A DNA stretch of 44,503 bases from Lachnospiraceae bacterium UBA935 (GCA_002293525.1 DBDJ01000044.1:4800-49302); one strand, 5' to 3'. Shown: positions 1-8,787, counted from the stretch's first letter. Notes: generated by a model from the letters alone, not told the origin. Translations and numbers: made by a program.

Positions 1-25
1 AAGCGAGCTGGCTCGCTTTTTTATT
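1..25 (+). terminator. Rho-independent terminator at window edge
   Basis: A 7-bp stem (AAGCGAG / CTCGCTT) with a 4-base loop is followed by a run of T on the + strand. It would end a + strand gene lying left of the window. It might also act on the leftward operon at 73-1204, but the bases needed to judge that lie outside the window. Confidence 0.7.
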
Positions 26-72
26 GATCCGTACCGGTCTTCAGGGGTTCGGTTCCTTAATGATGATTCCTT

Positions 73-369
73 CTATGGCCCTGTCACGGATGACCCGGCA
101 TTTTCCTGGTCGAGCCGCTCAAGTTCCCGGTCTGCCTCCGCGATCAGGCCGGCTACGGAACGGAAGGCCTGGGCTAGGGCCAGGCCCAGCTCTTCTTCCT
201 TCCGGAGGCATGCAAGCAGTTCCTCGGCATACAGCCCGCCCGTTTCGTTCATCAGCGCGTACAGTTCCTGATAGGACCTGCCAAGCTCCGACGCAGCCGC
301 CGCGCCGGCCGCCTGCACCCGGAGGGCGGCGGCCTGGGCGGCGTCATGGTTGACTTTAATATTCTTCAT
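73..369 (-). CDS. Small helical protein, LXG/type VII effector partner-like
   Basis: A 98-residue, alanine-rich protein predicted to be almost wholly alpha-helical, with no signal peptide or membrane segment. It begins MKNIKVNHDAAQAAA and carries heptad-like helices to the end. The size, the fold and the position as last of three small helical genes recall the YwqI-like (DUF5344/TIGR04197-type) proteins that sit beside LXG toxins in Bacillus and Streptococcus and help present them to the type VII secretion system. The start is supported by an AGAAAGG box about 9 bases upstream. No WXG motif is visible, so the family call is inference from length, composition and neighbourhood. The toxin gene, if there is one, would lie left of the window. 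GC content is clearly higher than in the central part of the window. Confidence 0.6.
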   Translation of the reverse strand: MKNIKVNHDAAQAAALRVQAAGAAAASELGRSYQELYALMNETGGLYAEELLACLRKEEELGLALAQAFRSVAGLIAEADRELERLDQENAGSSVTGP

Positions 370-404
370 CAGTTTGCCTTTCTGTAGCCCTGCCGCAGCC
401 GGGA

Positions 405-692
405 TCAGTAACGGTCAGTGCTCTGGATGCTGCCGAAAAAGCGGCTGAGGGCAGCTTCGGTTTCCGCGAACTGCTTCTCCATCCGGGAGATGATTTCCTG
501 GTCGGCCAGGTTAAGCAGGCCGGTGACATAGCCGGATATCCGGTCGGCATGGAAGCCCTGGGCATCCTCCAGGAGGGTCCTGAACCCTGCCGACATGTCG
601 CGGGCGGCCTTGGCCTGCCGCTGGTGCAGGGCGGTGATTTTCTGGCACAGGGGATTGCATTCCTCCTGCGGCAGGTTGATGTAGTCTGACAT
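405..692 (-). CDS. Small helical protein, second of the LXG-partner-like trio
   Basis: A 95-residue protein with no signal peptide or membrane segment, predicted to form two or three long helices. It begins MSDYINLPQEECNPLCQKI, and the rest is amphipathic helix. An AAAGGGA box sits 8 bases before the ATG. Only 35 bp separate it from the next gene downstream, so the three genes probably share a transcript. Size and context fit the WXG100-like or Lap-type proteins of type VII secretion, but I see no diagnostic motif. The GC-rich codon use matches its two neighbours and differs from the sensor kinase beyond. Confidence 0.55.
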   Translation of the reverse strand: MSDYINLPQEECNPLCQKITALHQRQAKAARDMSAGFRTLLEDAQGFHADRISGYVTGLLNLADQEIISRMEKQFAETEAALSRFFGSIQSTDRY

Positions 693-778
693 ATGGTTTC
701 CCTTTCACGTAATACATCCTGTCCCGTTTCCCGGCGGTGCCTGGTAGCATCTGCCGGCATCTGCCGTGCCGCGGCTTC

Positions 779-1204
779 TCACATCTGGCTCAGGCGGCCC
801 AGGAGCGTGGCTTTCTCTGCTTCCAGTCTGTCTATGTATGCTTCCAGCCGCCGCACCTGTTCGCCGGCCAGGGAAACTGCCTTGGCCGCTGCCGTGCCGG
901 TCCGGTTCATCTGTTCCGTCCTGGGCGGGAAGTCGGAACGGATCCCTCTGGCGGCGGGACCCATGAATTTCCGTCCGACGCTGATCTTCGAGACCATCTC
1001 GCTGTCCATGCTCCGGGAGCAGGCTGTTTTCCAGCCGTTTACGCCTGCCTCCAGGGCAGAGCCGGCGGAACGGACCTGACGGATGCAGTCCCGGGCCCGT
1101 TCTATCTTATTGTTCAGGGCACTGACCTGGTTCCTGATGGCGGCCATCGCCGCTGCCCTTTGTGCCGCCGCTGCCGCTTCGGATGAAAAAATACCGGTGT
1201 TCAT
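779..1204 (-). CDS. Coiled-coil protein, DUF5082/YwqH-like, first of the trio
   Basis: A 141-residue protein starting MNTGIFSSEAAAAAQR. The reading frame stays open upstream to 1354, but AAGGA lies at the right distance only from the ATG at 1204. Two long helices (about residues 10-45 and 100-140) flank a middle stretch with a W-K-T-A-C-S segment. That plan resembles YwqH/DUF5082, the coiled-coil protein normally first in Bacillus LXG operons. It would be the promoter-proximal gene of the operon 1204 to 73. The function as a partner of a secreted toxin is inferred. No secretion machinery gene is in view. Confidence 0.55.
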   Translation of the reverse strand: MNTGIFSSEAAAAAQRAAAMAAIRNQVSALNNKIERARDCIRQVRSAGSALEAGVNGWKTACSRSMDSEMVSKISVGRKFMGPAARGIRSDFPPRTEQMNRTGTAAAKAVSLAGEQVRRLEAYIDRLEAEKATLLGRLSQM

Positions 1205-1616
1205 CGCTGTTCCTTCCATTTCCTTCCATTTCTTCATCGAAGGCATCTTCTGTGCTTTGTATCCTGTATCAGATGGCCGTGGCCTGACGCCGTAATGAAT
1301 CATCATTATAGCAAATTTTTTTATGGTTATCCATACAAGTCCAAAAATAGACATTTTAAAACCGAAAATTGTAAAACCATCCGCAGAAACTGCCCCTCAG
1401 ACATAATTTAATACGGAGCGGCCCTCCGGCCCCCGAGCCTCCCCGCCCTCTTAACGACACAATGCCAGTGAGCGAACAGCAGCTCCATAGCCTTCGGAAA
1501 CTAAAAGTACAAAAGAGAACATGGACTTTAATATTCCGCTATGATATACTGAACTATATCATCACGCCCCTGCCGATTCGCCATAAATCAATATTTTTCT
1601 CAGGGAGTTTTGCCCC
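1205..1616. other. Divergent intergenic region
   Basis: This stretch separates the leftward small-protein operon from the rightward kinase. It holds a good minus-strand -10 box (TATAAT, complement of 1305-1310) without a convincing -35 partner, and a + strand promoter candidate at 1522-1550. A GC-rich part at 1420-1460 carries no open frame that I trust. I see no small gene here. Confidence 0.5.
1522..1550 (+). promoter_or_regulatory. Candidate sigma-A promoter for the hybrid kinase
   Basis: TGGACT (4 of 6 to consensus) and TATACT are separated by 17 bases. They lie 67 bp before the start codon of the kinase gene. Confidence 0.4.
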
Positions 1617-4600
1617 ATGAACCGGACTGTTAATCAAAGCAGAAAACAAAATAAAAGCTTGCCAGAGGAGTCCGGTATTTCCCAGTTAAAGCGTGGGGCT
1701 GTTGCCCGTTTCCGCAAAATCAACATACTCTTACTGGTCATTATCTTGGTCCTGGTAGCCGGCGGCGGTGCCGGGCTTATCATTAACATCGTAGAAGAAA
1801 CTTCCAGTAATTATGCCCGTTTTTATTCCATTGAAACCGTAGAAAAAATGGGTTCCTTCCTGAATCGGGAAATCGCTCTTATTGAAGAAGTAAGCACTTC
1901 CGACGAGCTGCTTGACTGGTTTGCCGATGAGTCCGATCCTGCCAAAAAAGAGGCCGCTTATCTGGAGATGATGGATTATGCCAGTATGCTGCAGATCACC
2001 AGTCTTTATTTTGGCATCTATGATTCCCTGAATGAATACTCCATTGAAAGCGAAGCCACGATTGAGGAATTTGTGCCTTTTGACGTCCTTGATCCGGATA
2101 ACCTGCACGACACCTGGTATTTTGACTGTATCGCATCCGAGAACGAGTTTGAACTGAATATCGATGTCGATAAAATATCCCGAACCCAGCGGGTATGGAT
2201 CAATTACAAGGTAGTACAAAACGGAACGGTACTAGGCGTGTTCTGCTCTGCCCTGCAGTTTGACGATGTCTTCTTTGATTTATTTGGCCAATATGAAGAA
2301 GATAACATCCTGGGGATGATCATCGATGCCGACGGCACCATCCAGATGGACAGCACCGGTTATGAGAATGTTACTTATTATGAGGATATCCTGGATTATG
2401 ATAAAGAGGAAAAAAATCATATCTTTTCTGTCAATTCAGAACCGGCCTTTATTGAACCCGTCAAGCAGCATCTGGAACTGACTGCGGCACAGCGGATGGT
2501 CTACGGCAGTCCGGAAGTCATCAAGCTGAGTACCGGTGACTATGGCTATGCTTCGATTGCCCCGATTTCCAATACAAACTGGATGGTAGTCACCTTTTTT
2601 AATTCCCGGTCGCTCTTTGACGGCACTCTCTTTATTCTGTTGATCTTTATTATTTTATCCTCCTTTGTCATCTATACATTGGTAAGCTCCTCCCTGCTCC
2701 GCCGCCTGGTCCTGACACCGCTTGATCATCTGACCGTCAGCGTGGCTGAGGCTGGTATCGGCGACACACACATCGAAAGCGCGGATCCGGACGGTGAATT
2801 CGGGGTGCTGGCTCAGGCGATCAACAATATGCTGGAGCGCATCAATTCCTACCACTCCGAGCTTCTCATCACCACCGGCGAATTAAACCGTCTGGCGGAA
2901 CTGATGCAGGTCATTAACGATGTTGCCAGGATATTGCTGGCCGCCGCAGAGGAAGAAGAATTTGAATCATCGCTTCTGGAAGGGATGGAGCTTCTGGGGA
3001 GCTGTATCAATGTTGATCGGGTCTACATCTGGCAAAATGAATGGCGGGACGGTCGTCTGTACTATACCCTGCAATATGAATGGCAAAATGAGATCGGCCG
3101 GCACTGCAACCACGTCGATCCCCAGACGGCATTCTGTTACCACGAAGATAATCCCGAATGGGAAGCGAAATTTAAAAACGGCGAGTGTGTCAATGGGCCG
3201 ATTTCGCTGCTGACGCCGAGTGAGCGACAGGCTATGCAAGCCTATGATATGAAGTCTCTCCTCGGCATCCCGATTTACCTGCGGGAAACCTTCTGGGGTT
3301 TTATCAGTTTTGACGACTGCCGGCTGGAACGCAGTTTTACCGATATGGAAGTGGCTATGCTCCGTTCCGGAGGCCTGATCCTGGTTAATGCCATCAACCG
3401 TAACAAGCAGGCCATGATAGTCCGGAAGGCGCATGAACGGACGCAGCTGATGCTGGATGCGACACCGCTTTACTGCCAGCTCTGGGACCGGAATTACACC
3501 ACATTTGACTGCAACGATGAAGCCGTCCGGCTGTTTCATATGAGTAGTAAAAAGGAGTTTCTATCCCGCTTCTTCGAACTTTTACCTGAGTTTCAGCCTG
3601 ACGGCCAGCCTTCTGCCGCCCAAGTATTCCAGCTGATCGAGACAACGTTTGAGACCGGCCGCTGTAAGACCGAATGGCTGTTCCGGATGCTGGACGGTAC
3701 TCCGCTGCCTGCCGAGGTGACCCTGGTCCGCGTAAGCTATAATGATGATTACGTCATTGCCGTATATGCCCATGACTTACGGGAAAACAAACGGATCATG
3801 ACCGAACTTGAGACGGCCATGATCAAAGCTCAGGAAGCCAGCGTTGCCAAAAGTAATTTCCTGTCGAATATGAGCCATGAGATCCGGACACCACTGAATG
3901 CCATTACCGGAATGACCATGGTCGGTCAGTCAGCAACCGATATTGAGCGAAAAGACTATGCTTTTGAGAAAATAGAAGGTGCCTCCTATCATCTGCTGGG
4001 CATTATCAATGACATCTTAGATATGTCAAAAATCGAAGCCGGCAAATTCGAGCTGTCCATAGTCGAATTTGAATTTGGGAAGCTGCTGCAGAAAGCGATT
4101 AATGTCGTCAGCTTCCGGCTGACGGAAAAGAAACAGATCTTTACGGTTCAGGTTGACAAGAATATTCCTGCCCTTCTGATCGGTGATGATCAGCGGCTGG
4201 CTCAGGTCATTACCAACCTGCTGTCCAATGCCATTAAATTTACTCCTGAGGAAAAAGAAATCAGCCTGACCGCCGACCTTGCTAACGAAGAAAACGGTGT
4301 CTGTACCCTGCGGATCTCCGTTACTGATACCGGTATCGGTATCAGTAACGAGCAGCGTAAACGGCTTTTTAGTTCTTTCGAACAAGCGGAAAATGACACG
4401 TCGCGAAAATTTGGCGGCACCGGCCTCGGCCTTTCTATTTCCAAGAATATCGTAGAGATGATGGGCGGAACGATCGGTGTCGAATCGGAGCTTGGCAACG
4501 GCTCCACCTTCTATTTTACGGTTCTTCTGGAGCGGGGTATCGAACTGGATATTGATACGGCTGCGGCTGCGGTTAATAATAAACCGTCCGCCGACCCGTC

Positions 4601-4991
4601 TGAGCGCCAGATGACTTTTGCCGGCCGGATCCTGCTGGCGGAAGATATTGAAATCAACCGCGAAATCGTCGCTTCGATGCTGGAATCGCTGCAGCTGGTA
4701 ATCGATTATGCGGAAAACGGCAAGGAAGCAGTGGACAAATTTGCGCAGGCACCGGATCAATATGATTTGATTTTTATGGATGTACAGATGCCGCAGATGG
4801 ACGGATTTGAGGCTACGCGCATGATCAGGCAGATGACGGCCGGGAAGGCCAAGACCATTCCAATTGTGGCTATGACTGCCAATGTTTTTCGAGAAGATAT
4901 CGATAAATGCCTACAGGCTGGCATGAATGATCATATTGGCAAGCCGTTGGTGTATGCGGAGCTGCTGGAGAAGCTGCAGGTTTTTTTGTAA
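1617..4991 (+). CDS. Membrane hybrid sensor histidine kinase with GAF, PAS and receiver domains
   Basis: A 1124-residue sensor kinase. Order: cytoplasmic tail; membrane segment about 35-58; extracellular Cache-like sensor about 60-330; second membrane segment about 338-358; HAMP; GAF about 427-598; PAS about 600-720; HisKA with phospho-accepting His754 in SNMSHEIRTPL; HATPase with Asn871 in the N box and D904-TGIG; C-terminal receiver about 1003-1124 with phospho-acceptor Asp1055 (FMDVQMPQMDG) and Lys1109. It therefore passes phosphate from His754 to its own Asp1055. No DNA-binding domain is attached, and no Hpt protein or response-regulator partner lies nearby, so the output is unknown. GGGAG lies 10 bases before the ATG. 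Its GAF domain resembles those of the diguanylate cyclase at 36415-38478, including a (C/V)NGP segment. Confidence 0.95.
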   Translation: MNRTVNQSRKQNKSLPEESGISQLKRGAVARFRKINILLLVIILVLVAGGGAGLIINIVEETSSNYARFYSIETVEKMGSFLNREIALIEEVSTSDELLDWFADESDPAKKEAAYLEMMDYASMLQITSLYFGIYDSLNEYSIESEATIEEFVPFDVLDPDNLHDTWYFDCIASENEFELNIDVDKISRTQRVWINYKVVQNGTVLGVFCSALQFDDVFFDLFGQYEEDNILGMIIDADGTIQMDSTGYENVTYYEDILDYDKEEKNHIFSVNSEPAFIEPVKQHLELTAAQRMVYGSPEVIKLSTGDYGYASIAPISNTNWMVVTFFNSRSLFDGTLFILLIFIILSSFVIYTLVSSSLLRRLVLTPLDHLTVSVAEAGIGDTHIESADPDGEFGVLAQAINNMLERINSYHSELLITTGELNRLAELMQVINDVARILLAAAEEEEFESSLLEGMELLGSCINVDRVYIWQNEWRDGRLYYTLQYEWQNEIGRHCNHVDPQTAFCYHEDNPEWEAKFKNGECVNGPISLLTPSERQAMQAYDMKSLLGIPIYLRETFWGFISFDDCRLERSFTDMEVAMLRSGGLILVNAINRNKQAMIVRKAHERTQLMLDATPLYCQLWDRNYTTFDCNDEAVRLFHMSSKKEFLSRFFELLPEFQPDGQPSAAQVFQLIETTFETGRCKTEWLFRMLDGTPLPAEVTLVRVSYNDDYVIAVYAHDLRENKRIMTELETAMIKAQEASVAKSNFLSNMSHEIRTPLNAITGMTMVGQSATDIERKDYAFEKIEGASYHLLGIINDILDMSKIEAGKFELSIVEFEFGKLLQKAINVVSFRLTEKKQIFTVQVDKNIPALLIGDDQRLAQVITNLLSNAIKFTPEEKEISLTADLANEENGVCTLRISVTDTGIGISNEQRKRLFSSFEQAENDTSRKFGGTGLGLSISKNIVEMMGGTIGVESELGNGSTFYFTVLLERGIELDIDTAAAAVNNKPSADPSERQMTFAGRILLAEDIEINREIVASMLESLQLVIDYAENGKEAVDKFAQAPDQYDLIFMDVQMPQMDGFEATRMIRQMTAGKAKTIPIVAMTANVFREDIDKCLQAGMNDHIGKPLVYAELLEKLQVFL

Positions 4992-5039
4992 TGGGGACAC
5001 ATCATAAGGACCTACGGGTGATACAGTACCGGTGATATA

Positions 5040-5068
5040 AGGAAAACAGGCCTTCGGCCTGTTTTCCT
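5040..5068 (+). terminator. Terminator behind the hybrid kinase
   Basis: Perfect 13-bp arms AGGAAAACAGGCC / GGCCTGTTTTCCT around the loop TTC. Seen as an intrinsic terminator, the core is ACAGGCC-TTC-GGCCTGT followed by TTTT. It lies inside what was once collagen-repeat coding sequence (see the next entry). Confidence 0.75.
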
Positions 5069-5143
5069 GCATTAACGGGTTCTACAGGCCCCACGGGTGA
5101 TACCGGCTACACGGGCTATACTGGCTATACCGGCTACACGGGC

Positions 5144-5360
5144 ATGTCCGCCTACGAAATTGCAGTTGACAATGGCTATGATAAGTCGGAAGAGGAGTGG
5201 CTTGACAGTCTCGTCGGGATGACCGGCGACACCGGCCCTACCGGTTATACTGGACCCACGGGCATGTCTGCCTATGAAATCGCTGTTGACAATGGCTATG
5301 ATAAGTCGGAAGAGGAGTGGCTTGACAGTCTCATCGGGATGACCGGCGACACCGGTCCGG
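5144..5360 (+). repeat. Two 120-bp direct repeats in the collagen-like gene
   Basis: The unit starting at 5144 recurs at 5264 with only a few base changes over about 93 bp. It encodes SAYEIAVDNGYDKSEEEWL(D)SL(V/I)GMTGDTGP. The period is 40 codons, so gain or loss of a copy keeps the frame. Confidence 0.9.
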
Positions 5361-5875
5361 CCGGTAATATCGGCCCGCAAGGACCGGCAGGCGCACCAGG
5401 AATGACGGGACCGACCGGGCCGGCCGGATCGGCAGGTACGGCTGTTTTGGGAGCCTTAGCCGTCACCGGCGGCGGCACCTTGCTTGCCTTGAACGGGATA
5501 GATACAAGAATACCGATGGACGTGGTCGAATACGGAATAAATATAACTTACAATTGGGGAAATATAACCTCAATGACTGTCCTTGAAAGCGGGGTATATG
5601 AAGTTATTTGGTATCTTACCGCTACAACAACCACCAATGATGTCGATCTGATCGTCAGGGTCGGCAAGAACGGGATATACTCAAATCAGCTTTCCGTCAG
5701 AAAAACCATGGCTAGTAATACAGAATATTCTTTTATAGGGTCATCCATCCAGACGGCATATGAAAATACTGTTTTTGACTTGATCGTCACTTCTCAGAAT
5801 AAGGATGCTGTATTACACATTCCCGGTGGCGGAACAAACGCATACCTGTCAGTAAAAAAAATCAGTAGCTGGTAA
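5144..5875 (+). CDS. Collagen-like surface protein, probably missing its 5' end
   Basis: From the first ATG this is 243 residues: Gly-X-Thr collagen triplets, two copies of a 40-residue unit with SAYEIAVDNGYDKSEEEWL, more G-P-T/G-P-A triplets to about residue 100, a hydrophobic stretch (AVLGALAVTGGGTLLALNG), and a beta-rich C-terminal domain of about 120 residues of the BclA/C1q-like kind that trimerises collagen stalks. Such proteins sit on spores or cell surfaces. The start is doubtful. The G-Y-T-G frame runs upstream of the ATG to 5072 and stays open to 5036. No ribosome site precedes the ATG, because that sequence is itself collagen repeat. A further GPTGDT-coding scrap at 5008-5025 lies in another frame, before the terminator. 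I read this as a 5'-truncated gene or a silent cassette. Confidence 0.75.
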   Translation: MSAYEIAVDNGYDKSEEEWLDSLVGMTGDTGPTGYTGPTGMSAYEIAVDNGYDKSEEEWLDSLIGMTGDTGPAGNIGPQGPAGAPGMTGPTGPAGSAGTAVLGALAVTGGGTLLALNGIDTRIPMDVVEYGINITYNWGNITSMTVLESGVYEVIWYLTATTTTNDVDLIVRVGKNGIYSNQLSVRKTMASNTEYSFIGSSIQTAYENTVFDLIVTSQNKDAVLHIPGGGTNAYLSVKKISSW

Positions 5876-5905
5876 CGATGAGTATCTAGCGGAAACTGGC
5901 ACTTC

Positions 5906-5977
5906 GTCCCGGCATATCATCATGGCACACTAGCAGAAAAAGCGTAGCACTGCCAGTCCATGATGAGAAGCCGGGAC
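5906..5977. repeat. Imperfect 20-bp inverted repeat between convergent genes
   Basis: Arms 5906-5925 and 5958-5977 match at 18 of 20 positions when one is reverse-complemented. A second pair, ACTGGCA (5896-5902) and TGCCAGT (5951-5957), could form a competing stem. The right arm ends at the stop codon of the CHAP gene. There is no T-run, so it is not a classic terminator. It may stabilise the two 3' ends. Confidence 0.6.
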
Positions 5978-6562
5978 TCATTCTATCCGCAGCCACCCGG
6001 CCGGCTCCCTGTCGGTGCCGATGGTATATCGTCCGTTTTTGACCGTAAGGCTATAGGTACTGCGCGGTTTCCCATATACGTTTTGCTGGATTATCTCCAC
6101 TTTGTCTGCGGTGACTTCCGTAATGACGCCCATATGTCCATAATTGGTGTCGGTAAATATCAATAAATCATCTTTTTGCGGAGCAACATCACCACCATTA
6201 TAATATTGGATCATCCCTCTTTTCTCATTCAGCTTTCCCTGGCCTGTCCCATAATCAAAAAAATCCTTTGCGTTCCCGTACACATCCGGCATCTCATGGC
6301 CTTTGGCCTGATAATAGAATCTTTTGACAAACTCAACACATTGCCACTTCTGTCCCAGATAATATCCGTTATCAGCAAAGTTCTTTCCATATGCCCTGGT
6401 ATAAAGAAGCCCGTTATAGTAGACTTTCACATTCTGATAGCTGTCTATTTCCGTGCCGACTCTGGACAAATCCTGCATCAAATAAACGGCCGCGGTCAAA
6501 ATAACAACCAATAAGACTATACCAAAGCCGATCAAGTAATTTTTATGAGTTGATTTTTTCAA
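5978..6562 (-). CDS. Membrane-anchored CHAP-domain amidase/peptidase
   Basis: 194 residues with one membrane segment (about 8-30) and then an extracellular CHAP domain. CHAP enzymes are cysteine hydrolases that cut peptidoglycan amide bonds. The expected residues are visible: Cys75 in QKWQCVEFVKRFYY, His143 in NYGHMGVI, and Asn161 in IIQQN. The start is TTG, preceded by AGAGG at good spacing; no ATG or GTG fits better. It is the last gene of the leftward group GT2 - NlpC/P60 - CHAP and lies 60 bp behind the NlpC/P60 gene. The combination suggests wall remodelling at the cell surface. The exact bond cleaved cannot be read from the sequence. Confidence 0.85.
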   Translation of the reverse strand: MKKSTHKNYLIGFGIVLLVVILTAAVYLMQDLSRVGTEIDSYQNVKVYYNGLLYTRAYGKNFADNGYYLGQKWQCVEFVKRFYYQAKGHEMPDVYGNAKDFFDYGTGQGKLNEKRGMIQYYNGGDVAPQKDDLLIFTDTNYGHMGVITEVTADKVEIIQQNVYGKPRSTYSLTVKNGRYTIGTDREPAGWLRIE

Positions 6563-6622
6563 AGTTTTCCTCTTTTCTGTAATTTACGCTGTCGGAAATA
6601 TCTTTCCGCTATTATCATCGGC

Positions 6623-7540
6623 CTAAAACACACTTCCTACCGCATAAAATTTCTCATAAAGCTCTTCACGGAAATCCCTGTCCCAGGGATATAGGCTGTT
6701 GATCACTACCCCGTAGCTGTCTTTATGCGCCGTGGCGTGAATGTACTTGCCGTCACCTAAATAAACAGCCACATGACCGGGGAAATATAGTAAATCGCCC
6801 TTATCCATCATATGGTTGGGGATTTTTTGTACCGGAAAACCTTCCCTGATCTGAGAGTCACGGTAAATCAATATCCCGTTTTCAAAATAACTCATAAAAG
6901 CAAGGCCGGAACAGTCAATCCCTAACGGGGTTTTTCCGCCCCAGCGGTACTGAACGCCCATATAAGCCATGGCCGTGTTTACTATCGAACGGCGGAATTC
7001 TACGTCCTGCGAGAAGATGTCGCGTTCCGGTTTCCCTGCCGGTGTAATCTCTTTAAACATTACATCCTGTATATAACCGACGCTGCCATTATTTAATATG
7101 ACTTCCCGCCATCCGTCATCCCCGCAAAAATAATCGGATATCCTCACATAGCTTCCCCGGTACAATGTCATCAGCACTTTTCCCTGTACCCTGGGCATAC
7201 TCAGGATATCCACACAGTTCCTGCTGATATAGCGAAGCAGAATGCCTTCCGGAATTTCTTGTTCCTGGTTATATACTATCAGGTCTTCCTGCCGCACATA
7301 TCCCGTATAGCCATATTCGGTCGTTACCTTCAGACATCTTCTCTTTTCTTCCTGCAAACGTTGCCGGTTATATGCCGCATTTTCTTCCGTCGGATATTTC
7401 CCGGTTTCATCGTGAATCTGGCAGCTCCATCCATATAATAATTCGTCGGCTATTCCCGCCACTGCATCCGGCCATCCTTCGGCAAACTGCGCAGTTTCAT
7501 AAAGCGGAACAATCGGCTTATTACATATTCCAACCCGCAT
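6623..7540 (-). CDS. SH3-NlpC/P60 endopeptidase, YkfC-like
   Basis: 305 residues from the ATG at 7540 (MRVGICNKPIVPLYE), chosen because GGAG lies 6 bases upstream. An in-frame start at 7675 would overlap the glycosyltransferase and has no ribosome site. Two bacterial SH3-like modules (about 5-90 and 95-170) precede an NlpC/P60 domain with catalytic Cys210 in YRWGGKTPLGIDCSGL, His256 in FPGHVAVYLG, and third residue His268 in YIHATA. The layout matches gamma-D-glutamyl-diamino acid endopeptidases such as YkfC, which split tetrapeptides or recycled muropeptides. I see no signal peptide, so it may be cytoplasmic and work in muropeptide recycling. Confidence 0.88.
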   Translation of the reverse strand: MRVGICNKPIVPLYETAQFAEGWPDAVAGIADELLYGWSCQIHDETGKYPTEENAAYNRQRLQEEKRRCLKVTTEYGYTGYVRQEDLIVYNQEQEIPEGILLRYISRNCVDILSMPRVQGKVLMTLYRGSYVRISDYFCGDDGWREVILNNGSVGYIQDVMFKEITPAGKPERDIFSQDVEFRRSIVNTAMAYMGVQYRWGGKTPLGIDCSGLAFMSYFENGILIYRDSQIREGFPVQKIPNHMMDKGDLLYFPGHVAVYLGDGKYIHATAHKDSYGVVINSLYPWDRDFREELYEKFYAVGSVF

Positions 7541-7625
7541 ATCATTCTCCAAATCTTTTTCTTCTTTTACAATATGCGTTTTCTTTATAAATGTACATTG
7601 AAGAAACATAGATTGAATTGTTTCC

Positions 7626-8561
7626 CTAGAACGTTTTTTCAAGCTCTTTATAGGCTGAATTGTATCGATATTCAAAATCCCGGCGGTTTTTCAAAGCCAT
7701 GTTAGATAAGATCAAACCGGTAAAAAAAGACAGAATGGCGGCCATCATCACGAAACCGCACACGATTAAGGTGGGGAATTTCAGGACTTCTCCTGATTTC
7801 CAATATTCCACAAAGACCGGTATAAAGAAACCGATCGAAAGCAAGGCCAGCAGACAAGCAAGCAAAGTAAAAAAATGTAATGGTTTATGATCTTTATATA
7901 AGTTAAAAACCGTTTTTAGTACCTTGATCCCGTCCGAATACGTATCCAGCTTGGATTCACTTCCTTCCGGACGGTCACGGTAATCCACAACGACATTTTC
8001 GATCTGCATATTATTGTAAACCGCATGGATCGTCATCTCGGTTTCGATTTCGAAGCCTTGGGACAAAACCGGAAAGGTTTTAACAAAGCCATAACTGAAG
8101 GCCCGGAACCCTGTCATAATATCTTTGATTTCACAGTGAAACAAACGGTTTATCACCCTTCTGACCAAACTGTTCCCCATATTGTGAAACGGCCGCTTAT
8201 TTTCCGTAAAATATGTGGAAGAGAGTCTGTCGCCGATAACCATGTCGGCGTGGTTATTCAGTACCTTGTCCACCATCGGCGCCGCATATTCCATCGGATA
8301 CGTATCGTCCCCGTCCACCATGACATAACAGCTGGCTTCGATTTCCCGGAACATCCTCCGGATGACGTTACCCTTACCCTGCTGGTATTCCCGGCGGATC
8401 ACTGCCCCGGCCGCGGCCGCCAGTTCTACCGAACGGTCTTCCGAGTTATTGTCAAATACATAGATCACTGCTTCCGGCAAAGCTGCCCTGGCGTCAGCAA
8501 TTACCTTGGCAATCGTTTTTTCCTCATTGTAGCATGGTATCAACACCGCAATATTATCCAT
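7626..8561 (-). CDS. Family 2 glycosyltransferase with C-terminal membrane segments
   Basis: 311 residues from MDNIAVLIPCYNEEKTI. GGGG lies about 8 bases before this ATG, while the upstream in-frame start has no ribosome site. The GT-A fold is clear: nucleotide-sugar region at the N-terminus, the DXD-type motif in VMVDGDDTYP, and the acceptor region TGFRAFS. Two membrane helices follow (about 230-255 and 265-292), as in polyprenyl-phosphate sugar transferases of the GtrB/DPM1 kind. The probable role is to load a sugar on a lipid carrier at the inner face of the membrane; the sugar is unknown. It is first in the leftward wall operon. Confidence 0.88.
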   Translation of the reverse strand: MDNIAVLIPCYNEEKTIAKVIADARAALPEAVIYVFDNNSEDRSVELAAAAGAVIRREYQQGKGNVIRRMFREIEASCYVMVDGDDTYPMEYAAPMVDKVLNNHADMVIGDRLSSTYFTENKRPFHNMGNSLVRRVINRLFHCEIKDIMTGFRAFSYGFVKTFPVLSQGFEIETEMTIHAVYNNMQIENVVVDYRDRPEGSESKLDTYSDGIKVLKTVFNLYKDHKPLHFFTLLACLLALLSIGFFIPVFVEYWKSGEVLKFPTLIVCGFVMMAAILSFFTGLILSNMALKNRRDFEYRYNSAYKELEKTF

Positions 8562-8654
8562 CCTAAACCCCTTACATTCGTAGGCCAAGCTCTGTTTTCT
8601 ATCTAATTTTATCAGAAGTCCTGCTTTTCGTCCATCTTTCTTTCCTATGAATTA

Positions 8655-8787
8655 TTTCGCTGAAGCTGTTTTCGCTGAAATTAAGGCTGTAAGCACGGCT
8701 TACCCATAAGCCAGGTTTCCAGGCCTTCCGGTCGGGATACCGAATCATCAGATTGCTCGGGTCTCATCAGCTTCTCGGACAGCGAAA
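8655..8787 (-). promoter_or_regulatory. Possible structured leader of the GT2/NlpC/CHAP operon
   Basis: On the minus strand TTTCGCTG (8780-8787) can pair with either of two CAGCGAAA copies (8670-8677 or 8655-8662), giving two alternative closing stems. Inside, GGCTTA-TGGG-TAAGCC and GTAAGC-CGT-GCTTAC share the same bases and cannot form together. Exclusive hairpins of this kind are typical of RNA switches. I could not match it to a known riboswitch class. If transcription starts near 8784, part of the outer stem would be missing. Confidence 0.35.

Noticed and set aside
24..353. 109-residue Pro/Arg-rich + strand ORF
   Set aside because: It is the complement of the GC-rich helical gene at 73-369 and has no ribosome site.
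1420..1460. Possible repeat family linking 1420-1460 and 26150-26190 (shared GGCCCCCGAGCC in inverse orientation)
   Set aside because: Only about 12 bases match and the surroundings differ, so chance cannot be excluded.
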